Shown here one piece after another: positions 27,571-34,208 of a stretch of DNA of 64,000 bases. The notes under the pieces were generated by a model. The model made no database searches and was not told the DNA's origin. It saw only the letters and a list, made by a program, of their open reading frames with translations. Each line of letters opens with the position of its first letter. Positions within the stretch are counted from its first letter, which is position 1. A program made the position numbers and the translations under genes. The stretch is taken from NCBI RefSeq assembly GCF_018449605.1, contig NZ_JAAVUW010000002.1, positions 62,001 to 126,000 of the forward strand, read 5' to 3'. The DNA is from Luteibacter sp. dw_328 (GTDB lineage: Bacteria > Pseudomonadota > Gammaproteobacteria > Xanthomonadales > Rhodanobacteraceae).

Positions 27571-28392
27571 CTATCCGATTCGATGGCGCTCACGATCGAG
27601 CGCGACAACCATGTCGGCCTTTGCCGGCAGCGTAGCGAGTGCATGTCGGCTGAGTCGCTCGTAATGCTGGAGGAAGCGCGTCATCTCTTCCTCGTCCATC
27701 GCGCGGGGTTCGCCGCGGGCGCGTAGCGACCATTCGGCTTCGTCGCGCCAGCGGGCCACGATGTCCCACGAGGGGGCGTGCAACAGGACGAGGGCATCGA
27801 GGCGGCGCCATACGGTGAGGTAGTCGGCGAGCTTCGTGTTCACCCACCGACGCCAGACGCCGTCGGGATCCTCCCCGGCCTCCAGCGCATTGATCGACGG
27901 GACCAGATCGGCATCCGCCTGCGGCTCGAGGCCAAGGCACCAGCCTTCGAGGATGACCAGCATCGGGGGCTGCGGGACCTCGGGCCATAGCGACAGCGCA
28001 TAGCGGTCGTCCTGGCCCTTGTCGAAACGCGGGATCGAAACGGGTCGCTCGGGAGCGGCTTTCTCCAGGGCGTTGAGTGTCGAAGCGAGCAGGGTGAGGT
28101 CGTGGGTTCCGGGAACGCCGCGCGTGCGCAGTAGCGGATGGACCTGACGTCCCAACGTCTCGCGCTCGGCGCGGGTCAGGTAGACATCGTCCAGTGAAAG
28201 GCTCACGGCCGACCAGCCCCGCTCCCGTGCGGCTTCGATCAGCGAGGCCGCGAGCGTGCTCTTGCCGCTGCCCTGCAGGCCGGAAATGCCGAGGATGAAC
28301 GGCGACGAGGCGTGCGCGATCGACGCGGCGAAACGCCCCAGGACCCGCTCGGCGAGCGTGATAGCATCGGCTGATTCCATACCGGCAAGCAT
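27571..28392 (-). CDS. D-glycerate 3-kinase (GLYK-like P-loop kinase)
   Basis: 273 residues. Walker A 'GISGLQGSGKSTLAASL', then 'SLSLDDVYLTRAERETLGRQVHPLLRTRGVPGTHDL', 'IPRFDKGQDDR', 'VILEGWCLGLEPQ' and 'RDEAEWSLRARGEPRAMDEEEM', the pattern of plant/fungal D-glycerate 3-kinases and their bacterial relatives, distant from uridine kinases. It would make 3-phosphoglycerate from glycerate. ATG at 28380 is an alternative start. Divergent from pdxH with 9 bp between starts. Confidence 0.85.
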   Translation of the reverse strand: MLAGMESADAITLAERVLGRFAASIAHASSPFILGISGLQGSGKSTLAASLIEAARERGWSAVSLSLDDVYLTRAERETLGRQVHPLLRTRGVPGTHDLTLLASTLNALEKAAPERPVSIPRFDKGQDDRYALSLWPEVPQPPMLVILEGWCLGLEPQADADLVPSINALEAGEDPDGVWRRWVNTKLADYLTVWRRLDALVLLHAPSWDIVARWRDEAEWSLRARGEPRAMDEEEMTRFLQHYERLSRHALATLPAKADMVVALDRERHRIG

Positions 28393-28401
28393 AGCCTACC
28401 C

Positions 28402-28989
28402 ATGCTGACTCCCGAGATCCTCGACACTTTCCGTGGCCTGCTGAACGAAGCGAAGGCCAGCGGCGATCGTGAACCCACCGCCATGAACCTCGCCACGGTG
28501 GACGCTACCGGCCGCGTGCATTCACGCATCGTGCTGCTGAAGCAGATCGATGAGAACGGCCTGGGCTTCTTCACCAACTACGAGAGTGCGAAGGCCGGTG
28601 AGATGGCCGCGCACGACCAGGTGGCGGTGTGCTTCCACTGGAAGCAGATCCGCGAAGGCATCCAGGTGCGCTTCGAAGGGCGCGTGAGCAAGGCCAGTGC
28701 CGCCGAATCGGACGCCTATTTCGTTCGCCGCCAGCGTGGCAGCCAGATCGGTGCCTGGGCGTCGAAGCAGAGTCAGGAACTGCCGGACAGGCAGACCTTT
28801 GAAGACCGTGTGGCACATTTCGAGAAAGAGTTCGAAGGCCGCGACGTGCCGCGTCCTCCACATTGGGGCGGCTATCTTCTCAAGCCGGACCGCGTCGAGT
28901 TCTGGTACGGCGCCGAGTTTCGCCTGCACGAGCGTATCGTGCACGCGGAACACGGTACAAGCTGGACGAGCCGCCTGCTTTATCCCTGA
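28402..28989 (+). CDS. pdxH: Pyridoxamine/pyridoxine 5'-phosphate oxidase
   Basis: 195 residues. FMN enzyme making pyridoxal 5'-phosphate. Seen: 'EPTAMNLATVDATGRVHSRIVLLKQIDENGLGFFTNYESAKAGEM', 'CFHWKQIREGIQVRFEGRV', 'GAWASKQSQ', 'PRPPHWGGYLLKPDRVEFWYGAEFRLHER' and the basic C-terminal 'SRLLYP'. Followed 13 bases later by a YjbQ-family gene on the same strand. Confidence 0.97.
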   Translation: MLTPEILDTFRGLLNEAKASGDREPTAMNLATVDATGRVHSRIVLLKQIDENGLGFFTNYESAKAGEMAAHDQVAVCFHWKQIREGIQVRFEGRVSKASAAESDAYFVRRQRGSQIGAWASKQSQELPDRQTFEDRVAHFEKEFEGRDVPRPPHWGGYLLKPDRVEFWYGAEFRLHERIVHAEHGTSWTSRLLYP

Positions 28990-29002
28990 TCCGGAGTTTG
29001 CG

Positions 29003-29443
29003 ATGAGCCGCGCCCAGCCCGTACAGCACATCGCGCAGACCACGTTCACCGTGCACACGCGAGGGCGGTCGCTCATCGAGATCACCGACCGGATCGCCGA
29101 CGCCGTCTCGGCCAGCGGTGTCACGACCGGCATTGCGCACGTGTTCGTCCAGCACACCAGTGCCTCGCTGCTCATCGGCGAGAATGCCGATCCGACGGTG
29201 GTGGCCGACCTTGAGCGTTTCTTCGCGCGACTGGTGCCTGATGGCGATCCGCTATTTCGCCATCAGGACGAAGGCCCCGACGATATGCCCGCGCACGTGC
29301 GTGCCGTGCTTACCGGTGTGTCGCTTTCCGTACCGGTGCACGGTGGACGCCCCTTGCTGGGTACCTGGCAGGGTGTGTTCCTCTACGACCATCGTCACGA
29401 AGCCCACCAGCGCAAGATCACGGTGACGATATCGGGCCACTGA
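29003..29443 (+). CDS. YjbQ-family protein (secondary thiamine-phosphate synthase-like)
   Basis: 146 residues starting MSRAQPVQHIAQTTFTVHTR after CCGGAG. Contains the conserved 'GIAHVFVQHTSASLLIGENADPTVVADLERFF', 'HQDEGPDDMPAHVRAVLTGVSLSVPV' and 'LGTWQGVFLYDHRHEAHQRKI' with His residues of the UPF0047/YjbQ fold. E. coli YjbQ has weak thiamine-phosphate synthase activity; its real role is unclear. Likely in one message with pdxH, both linked to B-vitamin cofactors. Its end overlaps that of the convergent MarC gene by 26 bases. Confidence 0.93.
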   Translation: MSRAQPVQHIAQTTFTVHTRGRSLIEITDRIADAVSASGVTTGIAHVFVQHTSASLLIGENADPTVVADLERFFARLVPDGDPLFRHQDEGPDDMPAHVRAVLTGVSLSVPVHGGRPLLGTWQGVFLYDHRHEAHQRKITVTISGH

Positions 29444-30089
29444 GCGCGGGTGCCGAGGCCAGCATCTGGTAACCGAGGATCATCATCTGCACGGACAGGC
29501 CGACCGTGAGCGAGCCGATCACCGTGCCGAACAGCTTGAATGGCAATGGCCCGATCCCGCGGACGATCGGCCCCGAGAAGAGCATCGCCAGCAGATGCAA
29601 AACCATCACCAGCACCAGCATGGCGACGATACCCAACGTGCGCTCGGTGCTATGGCTGGACGCGAGCAGGATGATGAGTCCAGCCAGTCCATAGGGTGTC
29701 ACGATCATCGGCACGGAGAGTTCGAACGCGCTGGGCGCATGCGGTTGCGTCGGTGCCGTCCCCTCCGGTACCGGGTGGGGCACCGGGCTGGGCGTGTATT
29801 GCTCGAGCACCGTACGCAGCGACACCAGGAGGAAGATCAAGCCTCCGGCCAGAAGCATCGCCGGCACGGATATCTGCCAGCTGTGCTGCAGTGCGAGGCC
29901 CAAAAAACCGCCGATCAGGGCCGCGACGGTCGCGAGTATGGCCGTCTTGAATGCAAGGCTCCGGCGTGTCGCGGCATCGAAGGCCTGCATGCGCACGTAG
30001 TAGGCAAGTGGCGTTTTCAGCGGCGGCCCCATGACCACGAACAGCAGGGTGAATACTTGCGACAGGCTCAGTAGCTGCGTGACGTTCAC
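29418..30089 (-). CDS. MarC-family integral membrane protein
   Basis: 223 residues with six membrane helices and 'FVVMGPPLKTPLAYYV..MQAFDAATRRSLAFKTAILAT', 'LLAGGLIFLLVSLRTVLEQY' and 'FELSVPMIVTPYGLAGLIILLA' of the MarC/UPF0056 family, whose transport substrate is unknown. It starts with GTG inside the GTGA overlap with the formylglycine-generating enzyme stop, so it is translationally coupled to it. That makes it a candidate member of the sulfatase regulon. Confidence 0.88.
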   Translation of the reverse strand: MNVTQLLSLSQVFTLLFVVMGPPLKTPLAYYVRMQAFDAATRRSLAFKTAILATVAALIGGFLGLALQHSWQISVPAMLLAGGLIFLLVSLRTVLEQYTPSPVPHPVPEGTAPTQPHAPSAFELSVPMIVTPYGLAGLIILLASSHSTERTLGIVAMLVLVMVLHLLAMLFSGPIVRGIGPLPFKLFGTVIGSLTVGLSVQMMILGYQMLASAPALSGPISSP

Positions 30090-31066
30090 GATGACGCCTC
30101 CGGGGCGATGTCGGCAACGCAACGAAAGCCGATGTGGCTGGTCGATGTATCGATCGGGTGCGGGTAACGTGCTGCCGGCCGGTAGCGCTGGCAGTAGTTC
30201 ACGGCGCACAGGTGAGAGCCACCTTTAAGTACCCGTCGCGGGATGGCAGGACCCGCCGCGCGTGGGTCATGGCTGTGCTCCATGCTGCCGCCACGGGGAT
30301 TGGCCGGTACACAGCATGCCTTCTGCACCTCGGCAGCGTGGCTGGCTCGATACCAGTCGGACGTCCATTCCCACGTGTTGCCGATCACGTCCACGAGACC
30401 GTAGCCGTTTGCGGGATACGACCCCACCGGCGAGGTGCGCTCGTAACCATCCTGCGCGGTGTTCTCGTAGGGAAAACGGCCTTGCCAGTAGTTGGCCATG
30501 AAGTGGCCCGCCGGTTCGAGGAAATCACCCCAGGCGTACTCCGTGTGGTCGAGTCCGCCACGCGCGGCGAATTCCCATTCGGCTTCGGTGGGAAGGCGTT
30601 TGCCTGCCCACGTCGCATACGCTTCGGCATCGGAGGCAGTCACGTGCACCACCGGGTGATCGTCCAGGCCATCGAGATCGCTGCCCGGGCCGGTCGGGTG
30701 CCGCCAGTCGGCGCCAAGAACGAAACGCCACCAGCGATCGATCTGCATCGGTACCGGACCGGGCGGTTGCACGAAAACCAGAGAGCCCGGATGGAGCATG
30801 TCGGGAAGGGCGCCCGGATAGTCCTCAGCGCGGGGAGGGATCTCCGCGAACGTCACGTAACCCGTGGCCTCCACGAAGTGCGCGAACTGCGCGTTGGTCA
30901 CCGGCGCCCGGTCGATCCGGAAGGGATCCACACGCACGCGGTGCACGGGTTGCTCCTCGGGATAGAAGCGCTCGGACCCCATGCGGAACATGCCGCCTTC
31001 CAGCCGGATCATGTCGTCGTGCTCCCGCGTGGCGGGGAAAGCGTGCACGGGATTGGCGAGGGCCAT
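30086..31066 (-). CDS. Formylglycine-generating enzyme (SUMF1/FGE family)
   Basis: 326 residues from the ATG at 31066, which has GGGAG upstream; a longer reading to 31219 lacks support. 'MIRLEGGMFRMGSERFYPEEQPVHRVRVDPFRIDRAPVTNAQFAHFVEATGYVTFAE' opens the domain; 'KRLPTEAEWEFAARGG', 'GNTWEWTSDWY' and 'VLKGGSHLCAVNYCQRYRPAAR' follow. Cys287 and Cys292 match the two active-site cysteines of true copper-dependent FGEs, so it should convert sulfatase Cys to formylglycine with O2. It has no signal peptide, consistent with the leaderless sulfatase at 41712. MarC is coupled downstream; a conserved operator-like motif lies upstream. Confidence 0.95.
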   Translation of the reverse strand: MALANPVHAFPATREHDDMIRLEGGMFRMGSERFYPEEQPVHRVRVDPFRIDRAPVTNAQFAHFVEATGYVTFAEIPPRAEDYPGALPDMLHPGSLVFVQPPGPVPMQIDRWWRFVLGADWRHPTGPGSDLDGLDDHPVVHVTASDAEAYATWAGKRLPTEAEWEFAARGGLDHTEYAWGDFLEPAGHFMANYWQGRFPYENTAQDGYERTSPVGSYPANGYGLVDVIGNTWEWTSDWYRASHAAEVQKACCVPANPRGGSMEHSHDPRAAGPAIPRRVLKGGSHLCAVNYCQRYRPAARYPHPIDTSTSHIGFRCVADIAPEASS

Positions 31067-31248
31067 GAGCACTCCCTGGAGGTTGCCTCGGCAAAGAACC
31101 CACTCGCCACGCCGACGGCAGACCACCGGGGGTGGTGGTGGCCATGTTCCGTGTTCCGCCGGGCGTGGCAAGCGGGAAAAGGATGTCGGCGTCCATGCTC
31201 GCGCGTCGATCACCGCCATGCGACCGAGGAACTACGGTTTCCGCTCAA

Positions 31249-31258
31249 GTAGATTTAC
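31249..31258. promoter_or_regulatory. Operator-like motif GTAGATTTAC upstream of the FGE gene
   Basis: Imperfect palindrome; its complement reads CCGTAAATCTACTT, sharing GTAAATCTAC with the site before the HAD/sulfatase genes. It overlaps the end of the receiver-only regulator gene and lies about 180 bp upstream of the FGE start. Confidence 0.5.
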
Positions 31259-31686
31259 GGAGTGTCCTGGTAGCCGATGCGTACCGAGCACGACACGTAC
31301 GCGTCGCCACGGAGCGCCGCGTGCACGGCGTCGAGCAGGTCCTCACCGGCCGATGCCTTGACCACGTAGCCGCTGCCGAGGGAAAGCGCACGCCGCGCGA
31401 CGCCGGCGTCGTCGTGGCAGCTGACGAAAACCACGGGTAGGCCGGGGCAGCTGAGGGTGAGTCGGCGCGCCGCTTCCAGTCCGTCCATCTCCGGCATGGC
31501 GATGTCGGTGACGACGACGTCCGGCTTCAGGATTTCGACCAGCGACACGAGCGAAACGCCGTTACTGACGACACCGATGACGTCGAAGTCTTCTCGCAAC
31601 AAGCGCTCCAGCTCCCGCGCGGTCTGCGGATGGTCGTCCGCGAGAACCACACTGGCCCGGAAAGGTGTGAAACGTAACTCGTCCAT
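31255..31686 (-). CDS. Receiver-only response regulator
   Basis: 143 residues. A receiver domain with the acidic pair 'VVLADDHPQTA', phosphoacceptor Asp in 'VVVTDIAMPEMDGLEAARRL', 'VVFVSCHDD' and the conserved Lys in 'GYVVKASAGEDLLDAV'. It stops after 'LRGDAYVSCSVRIG', exactly where NarL/FixJ regulators go on into a helix-turn-helix, and no HTH remnant follows. GGAGAG precedes the start. It lies in line with the histidine kinase, a LuxR-type regulator and FGE, and probably acts as a phosphate sink or by protein contact. Confidence 0.88.
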   Translation of the reverse strand: MDELRFTPFRASVVLADDHPQTARELERLLREDFDVIGVVSNGVSLVSLVEILKPDVVVTDIAMPEMDGLEAARRLTLSCPGLPVVFVSCHDDAGVARRALSLGSGYVVKASAGEDLLDAVHAALRGDAYVSCSVRIGYQDTP

Positions 31687-31748
31687 GAATTCAACTCTCC
31701 ACTTCGCAGCCGGCGCGGAACAGCGTAAAGCCACGCGATTGCTGCTGC

Positions 31749-31758
31749 GTATATCTAC
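31749..31758. promoter_or_regulatory. Operator-like motif GTATATCTAC upstream of the receiver-only regulator
   Basis: Reads CGTATATCTACTTCC on the plus strand, nearly the same as the CCGTAAATCTACTT complement of the FGE site. It is in the 88-bp gap between two regulator genes, about 60 bp before the start of the downstream one. Confidence 0.4.
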
Positions 31759-31774
31759 TTCCGTGTTTTCCCGG

Positions 31775-32428
31775 TCAGAACAGCAGACCGAGGTCCTCCG
31801 AGCGCCGCACCAGCTCGAGCGTGCTGTGCACATCCAGGATCTGCATGATGGTGTACTTATGGGCTTCCACCGTGCGTACCGAGAGCCCCAGCTGCGCGGC
31901 GATCTGCTTGGAGCGCAGGCCGGATCCGACCAGACGCAGCACTTCGCGCTGCTTCGGCGTGAGTTCGTGAAGGTCGGCCATGCGGCCACGTAGGTAACGA
32001 GCGCCCAGCGAGGGTGTGACGTAGGTGCCACCGGCGAGCACCTGGCGCAGCGCACTGAGCAATTCGTCACCCGCGGATACCTTGAGAACGTAGCCGTTGG
32101 CGCCCGAGCGCATGGCCGAGGCGGCCAGGGCGGGTTCGGCATGCATGGTCAGGAAGACGAACGGGGTGCTGTCGCCGCGGCTGCGGAGCGTCTTCAGGAC
32201 TTCCAGGCCGTTGCCGCCGGGCATGTTGATATCCGAGAGGATCAGGTCCGGACTCTCGCGCTCGACGACATCCAGCAGGCTGCGGCCGTCCTGGGCGAGG
32301 GCGACCAGTTCGAAGTCGTCGTCGAGAAGGCGCTCGATGCCCTCGGCGACCATGCGGTGGTCATCCGCGAACACGATGCGCGGAAGCGCCTCGCAACTCA
32401 GTTCGTTTCCAGCGGAATGCGCAGACAT
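31775..32428 (-). CDS. NarL/FixJ-type response regulator
   Basis: 217 residues: receiver ('IVFADDHRMVAEGIERLL', phospho-Asp in 'LILSDINMPGGNGLEVL', Lys in 'GYVLKVSAGDELL') and LuxR-type HTH ('ELTPKQREVLRLVGSGLRSKQIAAQLGLSVRTVEAHKYTIMQIL'). Its start lies 31 bases inside the end of the histidine kinase gene, so the two are translated together and very likely form a cognate pair. It is the best candidate to bind the shared pseudo-palindrome across this cluster (inference). Confidence 0.95.
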   Translation of the reverse strand: MSAHSAGNELSCEALPRIVFADDHRMVAEGIERLLDDDFELVALAQDGRSLLDVVERESPDLILSDINMPGGNGLEVLKTLRSRGDSTPFVFLTMHAEPALAASAMRSGANGYVLKVSAGDELLSALRQVLAGGTYVTPSLGARYLRGRMADLHELTPKQREVLRLVGSGLRSKQIAAQLGLSVRTVEAHKYTIMQILDVHSTLELVRRSEDLGLLF

Positions 32429-33969
32429 AGATCCACTCCCTTTCCCGGTGCGGTACGCAATTCGAAGCTGCCCCCCAGCAACTTCGCACGTTCGTTCATG
32501 CTGATCAAACCGATACCCGGTCCCGCCGAAGGCAACTCGTCGGGATCGATCCCCTTGCCGTCATCGAAGATCCATAGCGACGCGAGGTCGCTGGTCACCG
32601 ACGCCTTGATGGTCACCTGGCTGGCTTCCGCGTGACGAAGGGCATTCGTCAGTGCTTCCTGGGTGACTCGATAGAAACACAAGGCGATGTCCGCCGAAAG
32701 CACGTCGATGGCGCGATCCGCAATGAACACCACGTGCGGGGCGCGTGGGCGCCGTGACGTATGGCACAGGGCTTCGAGTGAATCGCGCAGGCCCGCATGG
32801 TGCAGGCAGCTGGGGTGAAGTTCGTGTGATAACTGGCGCACGTCCTCGGACAGCGCGATGACCTGATGCTGGATATGTGTTACCTCGGACTGTATCGCCG
32901 GTGGTACACGTCGTCGTAGTGCACTCAGGCCGATCGACGACGCGGCAAGCCGCTGGTTGATGTCGTCGTGCAGGTCCCGGGCGAGGCGTGCGCGCTCCTG
33001 CTCCTGGGTGGCGATGAGCCGCCCGGTCATCTCGCGCAGTTCGGCGTGGGCGTCGCTGAGGGCGCGGCGGCTGGCGAAGCGCTGCTCGACGACGACGCCG
33101 AGCGTCAGTGCGGACAGCGCCGCGGTCAGAGTCCACAGTTGCAGGGCGAGCGTCGTCTGTTGCGGCGTGGCCGCCATGAAGGGGCCGTGGCCGCCGATGC
33201 TCAGGTGGCCGGCCATGATCACGATAATAAAGACAGCGATGGAACTACCCGTCATCTGCGCACGGATGATCGCCGCGATGATGATCGGCGCCGGCGCGAG
33301 GCAGAGCACGGGCACGAGCTCCGGGCGGTCGCCGTAGCCATACCAGATGACCCCAAGCAGCGCGATCGAGACGATCATCAGCAGGTAGAACTCGGTGGGA
33401 AGCGGTGGCTCGTGGCGCACGGCCGCGTCCGGACTGCGCACGCTCATCCACACCGGCACATACAGCACATAGCCGAGCGCATGCGCGAGGGCGATGTTCG
33501 GCCAGTCGCTGAGAATGGATCCGCGAAACGACGTGTAGTGGCTCGCGTGATCGATCAGCGTGGCGCAGGCGGCGGGCAGGGCGATGACCGCCACCGCCGC
33601 GAAGGCGTAGAGCCGGGTGAAGTCTTCCAGTGGCGGGGCGCGCGAGGGCAGGAGCTGGAGCGACCACGCGGCTATCGGCGTAAGCAGCACGGCGGGCGCT
33701 ACGACCAGGGCCGTATCGGCCAATGGCAGGCCGAATGCCACGCCTGTGGTCACCAGTCCAAGCAGGGCGGCACCCATCAGCGCGGGCCACATGCGCCGCG
33801 GCGTGGCAAGCAGGGCGCCGAGCAGCACCGCGCCGGGGAACCAGACGATGTGCGTACCGCCCTGATGGCTCCATAGCGCGGCGGAAAGCAACTGGGCCGC
33901 CATGACGCCCGCAAAGACACCCCCGCACCAATGGGTCGCGTTATGCGTCGTTGCCAAGGCCTGCGTCAT
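32398..33969 (-). CDS. Membrane histidine kinase, HisKA_3 type with MASE1-like sensor
   Basis: 523 residues from the ATG at 33969, which has GGGAGAGGCG upstream; earlier TTG, GTG and ATG codons (33990-33981) overlap an inverted repeat. About eight membrane helices over residues 1-300 resemble a MASE1 sensor, with no separate periplasmic domain. A short coiled coil leads to the HisKA_3 box 'RARLARDLHDDINQRLAASSIGLSALRRRV' (phospho-His in DLHDD) and the HATPase 'ITQEALTNALRHAEASQV'-like N box ('VTQEALTNALRHAEA') and 'FDDGKGIDP..GPGIGLISMNERAKLLGG'. Overlaps the downstream NarL-type regulator. The signal is probably intramembrane. Confidence 0.93.
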   Translation of the reverse strand: MTQALATTHNATHWCGGVFAGVMAAQLLSAALWSHQGGTHIVWFPGAVLLGALLATPRRMWPALMGAALLGLVTTGVAFGLPLADTALVVAPAVLLTPIAAWSLQLLPSRAPPLEDFTRLYAFAAVAVIALPAACATLIDHASHYTSFRGSILSDWPNIALAHALGYVLYVPVWMSVRSPDAAVRHEPPLPTEFYLLMIVSIALLGVIWYGYGDRPELVPVLCLAPAPIIIAAIIRAQMTGSSIAVFIIVIMAGHLSIGGHGPFMAATPQQTTLALQLWTLTAALSALTLGVVVEQRFASRRALSDAHAELREMTGRLIATQEQERARLARDLHDDINQRLAASSIGLSALRRRVPPAIQSEVTHIQHQVIALSEDVRQLSHELHPSCLHHAGLRDSLEALCHTSRRPRAPHVVFIADRAIDVLSADIALCFYRVTQEALTNALRHAEASQVTIKASVTSDLASLWIFDDGKGIDPDELPSAGPGIGLISMNERAKLLGGSFELRTAPGKGVDLCLRIPLETN

Positions 33970-33980
33970 CGCCTCTCCCA

Positions 33981-33996
33981 TCACCCTCAAGGGTGA
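33981..33996. promoter_or_regulatory. Inverted repeat TCACCCTCAAGGGTGA before the kinase gene
   Basis: Seven-base perfect arms, two-base centre, ending 12 bp upstream of the chosen kinase start. A related repeat is 40 bp further upstream. Confidence 0.5.
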
Positions 33997-34036
33997 CCCG
34001 ACCAGCTGTCACGACAGTCAAGGGCGGCCCCCGCCA

Positions 34037-34048
34037 CACCCTCGGGTG
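34037..34048. promoter_or_regulatory. Second inverted repeat CACCCTCGGGTG
   Basis: Five-base arms and the same CACCC/GGGTG half-sites as the repeat at 33981-33996. It lies between the divergent kinase and patatin genes. Confidence 0.45.
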
Positions 34049-34109
34049 ACTATACCCGTGCGCCGCCCGATGGGTGTCGTCGGTACACAGACGTCCATCC
34101 CACTTCGGT

Positions 34110-34124
34110 CTAGGTAATTCTGCG
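34110..34124. promoter_or_regulatory. Operator-like motif CTAGGTAATTCTGCG before the patatin gene
   Basis: Matches the TAGGTAAATCTACG consensus in most positions, 85 bp upstream of the patatin start and in the same orientation as the site in front of the HAD/sulfatase pair when that is read on the other strand. Confidence 0.5.
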
Positions 34125-34208
34125 CAGTTCCCCCGGCCGCTTCTTCGCTGCCGCCGCGGGACCCTCCGGGTCGAGACTGGGGAACCGATCTCGACAAGGG
34201 CAAACCGC

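Noticed and set aside
31067-31219. 51-residue N-terminal extension of FGE
   Set aside because: The extension is Pro/Arg-rich and non-conserved in type, while the ATG at 31066 has a good ribosome-binding site and gives the usual domain start.
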